Source: Sabellastarte sp. h YS-2021
Taxonomy: Eukaryota; Annelida; Polychaeta; Sabellida; Sabellidae
Direction of reading: 5' to 3'
Assembly (NCBI GenBank): GCA_964017235.1
Contig: OZ024936.1
Span: 90,494,537-90,558,536 of the forward strand
DNA length: 64,000 nucleotides
Part shown: in pieces, positions 31,925-43,900 of the stretch
Position numbering within the stretch: the first letter of the stretch is position 1
Layout of the letters: every line of letters starts with the position of its first letter
The notes under the pieces: generated by a model
The model's database searches: none
The model's input: the letters and a program-made list of their open reading frames with translations, nothing else
What the model was told of the DNA's origin: nothing
Made by a program: the position numbers and the translations under genes

Positions 31925-31987
31925 ATGAATTCCTTAAAATATGTTCTGTTTTGTGTAGTATTTGTGCTTCACTTCATTCATGTTCCA
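31925..31987 (+). CDS. Gene 2 exon 1: signal peptide
   Basis: ATG opens MNSLKYVLFCVVFVLHFIHV followed by P, a short polar start and a hydrophobic core, as expected for secretion. It ends in phase 0 at donor GTAAGT (31988). Start chosen because the next ATG downstream would lose the hydrophobic core. Confidence 0.65.
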
Positions 31988-34900
31988 GTAAGTTTGCCTT
32001 GGTCTGTATCCAGAAGTATGACTGAGATTGAAATGATTCTCAAAACTTGTATATCCTCCAAGAGGTCTTTACCGCTGTGTGTTCGAAAATAACTGGAAAA
32101 GTTATGGATGGATTCTGGTCGAACTTTTCGCAGTTTGTCGACTGGTGACAAACTGTGACTGCATCTAGTGACAAACTGTGACTGCACGGTATTGTAAATG
32201 AACGACTGAAACTCTAGTCTACTTGTACAGCAAATTAAGTCTTGGACATTTGTCAGCAAAAGTGGGGAAGCCCATTGGTGAAGTGGGTATCACACTTGCC
32301 TCCAACCTCTGAGGACTGCAGTTCAAACCGCAGACCCGATGAGGGAAACTTGGTGATGGCTTCCTGACATCTGGCAGTTTATGGCACCTTATCTTCATCA
32401 ACTACTATGTACTGGTTTCCCTTGCACTTAAAACTACAACATATGATGTAACTTACAATATGTTGAAAGCAGCATTAAACCAAAATTTATTAATTAAATC
32501 AAACTCAGCTTTAGTTAATTGTAGCCATTTAGATTTATTTGTTGTTTTACATCGCGTTCAACAGCCAGGGTCATATTGCGACGGGTAGTTTACAGGTGGA
32601 GGAAACCAGTGCATGCTGCACTGTAGAACACCGTGCATCGGCAAGGAACTACCAACTTTCCAACATGAAGCGCCCGGCCCGAGATTTGAACCATCGGCCT
32701 CAGAGGTTGGAGGCGAGAACTCTAACCACTATACCACCGAGCCCCCAGTTAATTGTAGGGGCTTTATTTTGTAAAAATTCAAATTAAAAAAAAAATAAGC
32801 CTAAATTAAAATCCTCATGTATATTACTTTTTAGCTCAGCTGGTCAAAGAGCTAAATTCATGTTTATTTCTGTGTGTAAGGCACTGGAATCGAGTCTGAT
32901 CAGAGGAAATAATTAATCTCACAGTATTCAGTATACTACTTTACAGTACAGTATGCTCATATTTTAGTCTTAGCTAAGTTGCATATGAAATGCTTATGCT
33001 GATACAAATGTAGTCAAAATAATCAATTGAAGCTTATACTTCTGCAAAGGGTAATGTAAAAAAAATGAATCAAATGCAGAAGTGGAGAAAATGTAAAAGT
33101 TTATAAAGTGCAATTTCTTTTTTTATTATTTTCTGTAGTTGTTTTGATAAGTTGTAATGTGTATAATCCAGTTATAGAAATTATGTGGCAAGAAATAGAG
33201 CAGATATGCAAGTAGTACAGAAATATTTGGAATTATAGGTAAGTCAGCTATTTACCAAATTAGCCCAAAAAGGATGAAATACACCAGTCAAATTGGCCCA
33301 AATGAAATGATAGCTTGTCAAATCGGCTCCCATAAATAATTACTGTGCCTCAAAGTGTTATAGAAAGGACAAAGTTCACTTAAGTTATTTGCAAGGGGAC
33401 AGAAGCCATGGCTTTTACATTTTAAATTAAAAAATTAAAAAATTCGTTTAGCACTTAATTACCATATAACCAGTCACATGTATTTATTTATTTTATTTAT
33501 TTGGGGTTTATGTCGCTTTCAACACTATACAGGTCATATCACAATGGGTAGTTGGAAGGGCAGAGGAAACTAGTACATATAGTTTGTTAGGGTTCTGTAC
33601 TGTAAACTTCAGACCAAGGGTAAGCAACTACAAGCTTTCCCACTTGAGACCAAGCTGGGAATCGAACCCCGGCCTCAGAGGTGGGAGACGAGAGTGCTAC
33701 CACTCTGCCACCGTGGCCCCTAATCAGTTACACTCTTCAGAAAAATAACATAATCAGGTAGAGGAGAGAGGATACAAGACATTGATTACAGCATCTAAAA
33801 GTCTAAAGAACATAGGTGCAAGGGACAAATATTACTGTAGAAACGGTCACCCTTGTGAAACAATCATAACATGATCATAAAGTATTATCCATCCATTATT
33901 TCTCATTAATAAGAATTTTTCTTGGACCAGTTTAGCAATGGGTCTTAAACTTAACGTAGGCAAAGTTAGAAACTTACATCTTAGTCTGTTGTTTTTAAAG
34001 GGGACTTGGTTTAGACCAAGCATTATCAGATAACCACCATTGGTTTCTGTGTCATCTGAGTCTGTATTTTTAGTCAAAAACTGATGACAGTTATCCTTGT
34101 TGTTTTCCAAAGAAAAATCTAGCAAGCGCAAAAAACATGTTTATTTATTTATCCTTTATTTTGAAATGGAGTAAAACTTTCTGCAGCCTCAAACTTTTAA
34201 TCAATATTTATGTATTGTTGAGTGATTCCTCCCCCAACCACGTGTTATTCCCAAACAGTATATGGGCATGTTAGCTTTGAATATAATTCTGAGCTATGAA
34301 GACAATGAACAAACTTTCTCCAAGCAACTGAGACAAAATTTGATTCAGTTGAGATATACCTGGGACTGTCATATTACTTTGTAAGCTAGATTGCTATTGG
34401 GTCTTGAAACCTTCATCTTGTATGTACCTGAATGTGCTTCCAATTGGTACCCGATTCCTATTGAATCTTTGAAAACAAACTGCAATCACTAGGGTAAAAA
34501 TGTTGTTCAAACATTAAGATAGCTTTACCATTGAGTTCCTTAATTCAAAAATCTGATAAGGATCAGAGCCAATTTATGATAATTCTGCAGAAGTTTTGAT
34601 TCAATCGTAGACACAAGTGATGCGTTGAGTTTCAGGGCAGTTTTGTGTAAGATCAAACATGAACGCCTGATGATATACTGTAGAGGCCAGACAGCTTCTG
34701 GCCAATCACAATAGGCCCATAAGAGTGATGCAGTGTCCAGACTCACCAAGGACAGACTGATAAATTGTTGCAATTTTTAATCTCCAGTCCACAAAAATTT
34801 AGATCCCTTCATACAGTCTTAAATGCATGTTTTACCCTTATGTCCACAATTGGGAATAAATGTGTGCAGAAATTAATCAAACAGACACAAATTTTAAGGT

Positions 34901-37900
34901 ATCTTTTCCATATGTCTGAATGGGTGTATCAAAACCAGGAAACATATGAGGGTCAGCATTGTCGCGTGGAAATTGTCAGAAGCACAACTCCATATTTTAA
35001 ATAGGACACAGTGTTCGTTAAGGAAGTTTTTTTTTCTATTTTAGTGGCTATTTCTGACCATATAGCCAGAATTAGAAGTAGGTTGATGCATGTTTCATAT
35101 ATTTTTTTTATTTCAATTCCTGGAAACTATAATTAAAAGAAATAATTTTTTTCAGTGTTGTGGCTCTGGTAACTTAACGGGATCCAATGCTATATTGGCT
35201 ATCCTTTACCTACTTTTATCAATTATTTGACTGGTCCACACTTGATCCCTCCTTTTTCCAGAAATAACTGTTCAGAAAAGAAAGGGAGTGACACAGCTTG
35301 TTCTATATCAAGTCTAAAACAATTCTGCAAAGAGCAGCTTGAGTCTTTTGAAGTTGAGCCACATTATATTTACTTACCCCATAGAGTAGGGAGTTACAGT
35401 AGTCAAATCGACTGATGACCATTGAGTTTTCAAGCAGGGCTGCAGTGTCTATACTGAGAAATTTGCAGATGCATCTTAGGTCCTTGAGGTGATAGCAACG
35501 GGCATGACAAACCTTGGTTATGTGGCTGGTTAAGGTATTTCCAAAAGTAAAAATTAAGACCTAGGTTCTGGTCTATATGGCTAGGGGAGATGGAATTTCC
35601 AAGAAGTTGGGTGGACAATTTTTGTATGAGGGACTCTCTGGCTTGTATATCACCAATGATGATGAATTATGTTTTCTCCGGGTTGAGTTTTAGATTAACA
35701 CCATCCATTGACTTTTGAAAACAGGTAAGACCCTAAGAGAGTTCGAAGTTTATATGGTCAAGTGCTAGATATATTTTTATGTCATCAACATACAGATGAT
35801 GGATGACATTGGAACTGGAAATGATATTACAGACAGGTTAGTGTAAAGGCTAACAAGGAAGGGAGTCGAGGGATACTCTATAGGGGAGTGAAAAGGCACC
35901 TGAAAAGCTATTACCTAGTTTTACCTTCTGTTTGTGATTTGCAAGATAGGATTTGATCCACCTCAGCACAGTGATATCAATCCCAAACCAATCCCAGAGG
36001 CAATCAAAAATAATGTTAGGGTCGATAGTGTCAAATGCTGCTGAGAGGTCCAGCAATATAAGCGCAACAGCCTAACCAGACTCCGTTGAATCAGAAATAT
36101 AATTTTGGATTTTAAGGAATGCTGTTTCTGTAGAATGCAATCTCCTGTAAGTGGATTGGTTGACAATGGAGAAACCCTCTATAATAATGTAACCATTTAG
36201 TTTTGTTTGTCCACATCTTTTTCAATCAGTTTGGATGTGAAACTAAAGTTGAACACTGGTTTGTAAGCTTTCAAGGGAATTTGTTTAGGTAAGGTTTCTT
36301 GAGAAGAGGGGGGGGGGGGGGTGACATTGCAGTTTTGAAGCAGTTTGGGAAACTCCCTTATTTGAGTGAGTAATTGATATTATTGGTAATCGGAGGGAGT
36401 AGAACGTCTGCACACTCCTTGACTAGTGAAGTTTGTACTGGGTCCATATCACATAATTTGGTAGGGGAAGAATTTAGGATTTTGAGGATGTTGTCCTCAG
36501 ACACTGGTTTGAAGGAGGATAGTGTGCTTTATTGTTTGTTTGTTTTTTTCACTATCAAAGTGTGTTTGTGTATTATTGCAAATGTGCTGAGTGCTATTAC
36601 AAATGACTTCAAATTAGCCATTGCCTTTCCAGTAGGCTTCATACCCAGAGTTTAGTACCACGAAGAAATTTTCAATACTGAAGGTATACTTTGCCATTCA
36701 ATTTGATATTTACTTATCTCACAACAGTAAATGATAACACAGAGGAGAACAGCGACACACAATATTGTAGGTAAGGGGTCAAGGGATTATAATTTTGTCT
36801 TTTTGACTGTTTGTCCATGCACATTAATCAAGAACTGTATGGAATATTGGTGTCATATTATACACATGGTGGGGTCTACCCATAACAAGGTGCTCCTTAA
36901 AGATGACTCACATAAATTTCACAAATGAATTTGTAGCAATTTCCATATAAATCAAATCTTTTTATCTGCCTATGTGTTGTGTAGCTTGACCACTTCCAAT
37001 ATGATCACTGAAGTCAAACAGCAATGAGCTTGGTTTGTACTTGAATGGGTGACCAGGTATGGGTAGATACATAGTGACTCGGATGATCACTTCAATGGCC
37101 TGCCCATTGCAATATAATTGAATCATGGTTACCAGCTGCAACATTAACTCAATCAACCAATCAATCAATCGATCAAAGATTTTTTTATCAGAATGGGATA
37201 ATATTTTTTACATAAAGTGATTTCTATCCATGACTTAGAACTCCTCACACTTGATTAAAATATGATCCAATAACCCTCAACCACATCTTGACTGAAATCG
37301 TGTTTTCTGGTATTCCTCTGATTTCAGGCCTCAGAAAGCTGCACTGATGTGGCAGGGTTTAAAATTGCTGCCAGAAAGAGGACTTCATGCCAAAGCCTGT
37401 CATCAAAGTGGGGCAAAGAAATTGCTAGATTTTGCAAAAGACAAAGTGGTCTGCTCCAAGCATGTTGTCAAACATGCGAGAGTGCAGGTGTTAGACCTTC
37501 TTCTTCAAGTAAGTAAAGCCAAAGCCTCATCCTGTCTGGTTGAATAAACTTGACACTGCTGTGTCCGAGATTCTAATTGGGTAATGAAGGAAAATTTTCA
37601 TCAGTAAAATCAGTCTGTTGTTTCTATTATGGCTCATCATGGCTGTCTCGACAGTTAACCCAATTTTATCAAAAATGTAAGTAATAAATGATATTTATAA
37701 AATATAAACACTTGTCATGTTAGAATAGGAATAACCCCTTCCAAAACCACGGTACACACAGAATGTTACCATGGTTTGATGCAATGAACCCCTCAAGGCT
37801 TCGACTTAGGGTTTGTAATCTCAAACCATGGTAAAATTCTGTGTTTACCATGGTATAGTGGTTAGGGGTAATTCCAATAATGACTGTTCCATATCGACAG

Positions 37901-40900
37901 TGCCTCTGTCACTATCACATCCTCACATACTATCATTGTCACGCATTAGATAGAGTTTGTTGATACTAAAAACGTTATTGCACACATACAGTAGGAAAGG
38001 AATCAATGATAACTACATAAAACCAAAGAAATGTCCTCATTAAAGTGTTGCTCACCATTGTTTTAATGCAATATATTTCTGTTTGGGATATTTGCTGTGC
38101 AATATTGTTTACTTCCTTGTTGTGGGGCACCATTTTGTACTTCAGTATACTGATGCTTGTGACAACAGAATTTAATAAAACAAAGTATCTCTGTAGAGTT
38201 GTATGAACAGTTATTTCAATTAGTAACATAAGAAGATCCCAACGACTTACAAATACGATGCTTAGTAAAGAATTTAAAATAATTAAGCAGCCATTTAATA
38301 GACAAAATATTGCTCAAAAGCCACACAGTATTTATTTTGTGACACTATATTGTCTGCGCATGTCAGGACACTTGATAGTACAAAAAGGCACAGACAAATA
38401 TGCAGGATTTTCCATTCTTAGAACATCTTAAACTAAAATTTCAATGTGTTTACTTGCTAATTCTTTGTTGAAACATACTATTTAACACTGGTTCTTATAG
38501 GTTAGTTCAACAATGTTGATCCTATTGTAAACCCACTTCCTGAATGAACAAAATAAAGTCATTCAAGATACAATGAATGTAGCTGAAGATGGGTTTTCTT
38601 CCTCCCCAACAGCTTGGCAAGTGACCTTGCGATCAGTTTGAGCAGTCTAGTGACAGGCTCACACAAAGCCTGCATTAGTTTTCCAAGCAATCTAAATGGT
38701 TTACAAACCTTAAGAATTGACTTAAGAAGGAAAAGCTTTACAAATGTTATGAAAGCTATCAGAACACTGTGGTTTCCCGGATGCAAAGTCTGATAAAGAA
38801 ACAAGAACAGTGCACAGTAATATTAAACCATTTCAAATTATCGGGAACTCCTTCTAAACATTCCAGTTTGTTCCCGAGCCAATACTCCTGTACAAAAATC
38901 AGCCCCAAATGGTTTATAAACATGCCAATTTAGTTTACAAATGTTCTGATTGCCTCCCAAACGGCGAATTTTCAGCCTATTTGGGGAGGTCAATCGCCAT
39001 GGTGGAGCAGCCCTATAATTTACAGTTTGACATTGACAATTTTTTCAATAAACTGACCAAAAGTATCCTTTTTGGGACCAAAAGTTTGAAGTTTGCCATC
39101 CTGAAACATATCCATAGGCCACGCCCACCTCCTGGTTTATCGTATTTTTGTCAGACCTTGTCTGACAAACAAATGGCGAAAATGTCAGGAGTATTTCAAG
39201 ATATAGGAGGAAAAACATGGAGCATATAATAGGAAATTATATAGTAAAGTATATTTGCTTTATTATTGCATAAATTACAAAATAAATAAATAGACAATTT
39301 AGTGATCAAAACAAATCCTCGTACATTGCAGTGAAATGTAAACAATGGCAGCTTGGGACATATTTATATACATTTCAGCCATTTTAAAGTAGGTAGGATT
39401 GATGATATAATTTTTCTATCAAATTACACTTTGGTTTCATTTTGTTCCATTGTCAGAAACCAATAATATTTACAAATATGTCCCTAAAAATGAAAATGTT
39501 TTTGTAATTCAAAATGGCGCCGATGAAAATCGGAGGAAATGATTGGTTGTTGCTATTGTAGTAAACAGGATATTTGCCGATTTGCGGTATTTTGATTGAC
39601 ACCGTGGAAAGGTCTATTGTCTTCTTATCAATTCCTTTCTGTAGATCTTATCTAGAAGTAAACTGTGTCACAACTGCTCAATTTATCCAAAACACGCATG
39701 AGTCACTTGCACATTGAGAACTTTAAAAGTGTTTCTGATAAAAAAAATACTGTTGATTAGTTACCTTCACTCCACAAAGGGACAGGGTATTGTTACTGGT
39801 TCTTTCCGTCTGCCTGCATGCATCACTAAAAACTATACATCAGATCTGAGTCATATGGTCTAGACTCACATTGCAAATCCAGAAGAGGTTTGTGTGATGT
39901 CTTGACTATTGCCTTGGATGAGGATTTGGATGTCTTTGCAATTTATTAATACTCTTTGTGTTTTTTAAGCACCAGCCGCAGAAGAGCTCGCTCTTCTAGA
40001 GATCACTTTTTTTGTCTCCAGACTTTCATGAATTGTGGCGCAGTGAGTATCTGTCTGCTCACCTAAGTTAAGTGACAATGGGTTACGTTAGTACTTGGAC
40101 GGGTCACCGTTTGAGTGTTAGACCAGCTGTGGGATGTGTCTGAATTGGAACTTCTTTGTGTCCCCAGACTTTCATAAATTCTAGTGCACTAGTCGTGTCT
40201 CTGATGGCTTTGCACTTGCGCTAGGGGACCAAAACACCTTTTGGCCTTGTTACTTTTTTTATGCAATCCATTCATAACCTTGCTTGTTAACCAGTAGTCT
40301 AGAACAAAGAGAGTTCACCTATGCTACATTTGTCTGCAAACCAGTCAGCATGTCCGTTTGTTTTTATTTCTTTCAGCACTGTATAATTATAACTCTTGGA
40401 AGATTCATAATCGTTGCATAAGATAATATCCACAAGGATGTTGTGGATGAAGAGGAATATTTCCATATGGGTTTTGGTTTCTTCAACAATCAGTAAACTG
40501 TTCCACCCAAGCGTTCCCTTAAGGGCCTTAGGTCAGGTTTTAAAAAAAATCATTATCAGTGTAATATCCTCACGTCTAAAAGTTCTATTAATACCTGCGT
40601 TTACGGGGATTCCCCTTTAGCTCAGCTGCTTAAAGAGCTATATTTGTATTTATTTCTGTGTGTAATCAGAAGTCTGTGACTTCAAGACACAACAGAACCG
40701 ATCAATAATTTCTCCCTTCCCACTACATGGTGAGATGCCTAAGATCCTTCCCTCTCAAAGCCGAGCGAGTAAAGTGTAATAATGTAGTCATGTAAGACCT
40801 GAGGACAGGTCTTTCCTTGAAGGGGTGGTATGTAATATCCTCACGTATATCAGTTCTATTAATACCTGGGCTTCTGGGGATTCCCCTTTACCTCAGTTGG

Positions 40901-43900
40901 TTATAGAGCCAGACTTGTGTTTATACCTGTGTGTAATCAGAAGGCTGTAAGTTCGAGACACAGTAGGAACCAATCAATAATTTCTCCCTTCCCACTACAT
41001 GGTGAGATGTCTAAGATCCTTCCCTCTCAAAGCCGAGTGAGTAAAGTGTAATAATGTAGTCATGTAAGACCTGAGGACAGGTCTTTCCTTGAAGGGGTGG
41101 TATGTAATATCCTCACATATATCAGTTCTATTAATACCTGGGCTTCCGGGGATTCCCCTTTAGCTCAGTTGGTTAAAGAGCCAGACTTGTGTTTATACCT
41201 GTGTGTAATCAGAAGTCTGTGACTTCAAGACACAGTAGAACCAATCAATAATTTCTCCCTTCCCACTGCATGGTGAGATGCCTAAGATCCTTCCCTCTGA
41301 AAGCCGAGCGAGTAAAGTGTAATAATGTAGTCATGTAAGACCTGAGGACAGGTCTTTCCTTGAAGGGGTGGTATGTAATATCCTCACGTATATCAGTTCT
41401 ATTAATACCTGGGCTTCCGGGGATTCCCCTTTAGCTCAGCTGGTTAAAGAGCCAGACTTGTGTTTTTACCTGTGTGTAATCAGAAGGCTGTAAGTTCGAG
41501 ACACAGCAGAACCAATCAATAATTTCTCCCTTCACACTACATGGTGAGATGCCTAAGATCCTTCCCTCTCAAAGCCGAGCGAGTAAAGTGTAATAATGTA
41601 GTCATGTAAGACCTGAGGACAGGTCTTTCCTTGAAGGGGTGGTATGTAATATCCTCACGTATATCAGTTCTATTAATACCTGGGCTTCCGGGGATTCCCC
41701 TTTAGCTCATCTTGTTAAAGAGCTAGACTTCTGTGTGTAATCAGAAGGCTGCGAGTGCAAGACACAGCAGAACCAATCAATAATTTTTCCCTTCCCACAA
41801 CAATTAGCTTCACATACTTAGGATTTACATACTTAGAAGTCTGTATTTGGTACTATGGGTTACATATGACCATGATTAAACAAAATAATCCCTCTTTTTC
41901 TACCACTTTTAGTGTTTTATTACTGTTTGGTTTTTCTACTTATTAAATTTTGTAATGTAACTAAACAGTGACGTCAGAGGTTCGATGACAATATAAACAG
42001 TGACTTTTAAAATGGTTAAGATCATGCTTCACCAACACAGTTTTTTTTTTTATTGTTTTTATATTTATAATCTCTGCTGGGCATCAGAGTGCAAGGGAAA
42101 ACATTAAAAATAACCTGGAGATGGTTACTATCAGTTTCAAAGGGATAAAGTAACATTCGAGAGGAGGTTGGAAGTGGCCTGGAACTCGCCCAAAATTTTT
42201 AAATACAGGTCTGACAAGACTGCAACAAAAAGCAGAAATCTGACGGTTAAAAAATGGGAAAAACTGATTGAAAAATTTATCTGTGATGTTTATAAATATA
42301 ATGGGAAGGTTCCGCTGGAGCTGGCTTGTTGATAACTAGGTATTTTTTGAGTGTCGGGGGCAATGTTTACAGAGTAAATTAGGATCAGTTGTAGTTTCCC
42401 AGCTTGTCACAGTGGACTGGTGAAAAATGAAACATGTTTGATATTTTACTGACCCTCTACAACTCTGTATCCGGACTATGGCTTCACCCACCTAGAAACC
42501 GTCTTGTCATGGATCTGTACAGCTTGTCAGTCACACTTACCATCTGGCCCTACACTGTGACCATCTTGTCTTGAAAAACTTACCATCCTGTTTTGGTTAA
42601 GTATCAGGACTCCACCTCTAGACAGACTGGCCCACACTAACCAACCGCACTTGAAAGCAAACAGGCCTGTCATAAACATAACCCACCTGACTTGGTCACT
42701 TCCCATTAAGAGAGGAATCTCCCAGTCTTCAACCATTGAGTTGGTAACATCTCAGCAGGACAGGAAACACATACAGACAAGCTGTGAATGGAAACCGACA
42801 AGGCTGTTACAGCAACAGACAAGTCAGAAACTGTGTTGGACAAAGATGGTTTCATTTTTATGACACACCTCGTGTTTGTTATGAAATCTTTTCAAGAATA
42901 GGAGTTTTTTTTAAAATTATATAGGGGGAGTATTGAGTTTTACAAATGGGCTGACTTCGGATTTTAGCATTTTGTTGTTAACAAAATGTGACTTATTTAA
43001 CAAGAAAAATGGGTCCTTAGAAGGGCAGAAGAGTGAGGAAGATAGAAGTTCCCAATGAAACTGTTCCTGAATTTGAGCTGAGGGACAAAGTGGTAGATAT
43101 ACAGTGGGGGGGGGGGGGGGGGGGAGAAGGAGGCAAGAGAAAGGGAGGAAGAGGCACAGAAAACAGAGGGAGGAGGAGGCCAAGAGAGATGAAGCTACAA
43201 ACTTGCAACAGGAGGAAGTCTAAGAAAAGTGTGAAAGGACAGAAAGTGACACAAACAGAGGCTGGAGGAGAGGCAGGCGCAAGGCAGTCACAGTCACGAT
43301 ACAAGAGGGGCACATGAGCAACATATACAGACTTGGATAAGGAGGCTGTTGTGGACTTTGTGAAGGACCACGAGGAGCTTTGCGACAAGACTAATATCTG
43401 TGGCTTAAATATTCCCAAACAAGAATGAATGTGTGATTGGAAAAAGTTGGAAGTTAAAAAAACTTTTTCAAAAGTTAAAAAAAATTGTTCAAAACTGATC
43501 TTAAAACAATTTGAACTGAGAAACAAAATTGGGTAAATAACTTAGACAAAAATAATTCATTAAATAATGGATAGAAACTTTTTAAAAACTTTGGCTAAAA
43601 AGAAAATGAGGCAAAAGCAATGAATCTTTGGCCTGCCCCAAAAATTAAAAAAATATATATATAAAAAAAACTTTAAAGATTTTAAAGAAGGTCTGATATT
43701 TGGGGGAATTATTTTGACCTTTGGGTTCTACTTTTTGACCTATAACTCTTTGAGAAGCTGGTCACTTTCCCTAACATTTAGAGAGTTTTGAACTTTGAAA
43801 TATCTTGCAAATTGGCAACAAAATAATTATGAAAAAAAAATTTAAAAACCAAAGGAAAGCCTAAGCTTCTGTAGAAAGTCTCTCTGATGTGTAGCTGGAA

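Noticed and set aside
38909..39229. 106-codon plus-strand frame
   Set aside because: No recognisable domain, and composition does not stand out from flanking intron. It could be a repeat but no second copy was found in the window.
40561..41799. CRISPR-like array
   Set aside because: Whole 271-base units repeat without short repeat/spacer alternation, in an animal genome. It is a satellite.
43017..43526. 169-codon minus-strand frame, Ser/Pro/Phe-rich
   Set aside because: Antisense shadow of the purine-rich MADF remnant and its poly-G run.
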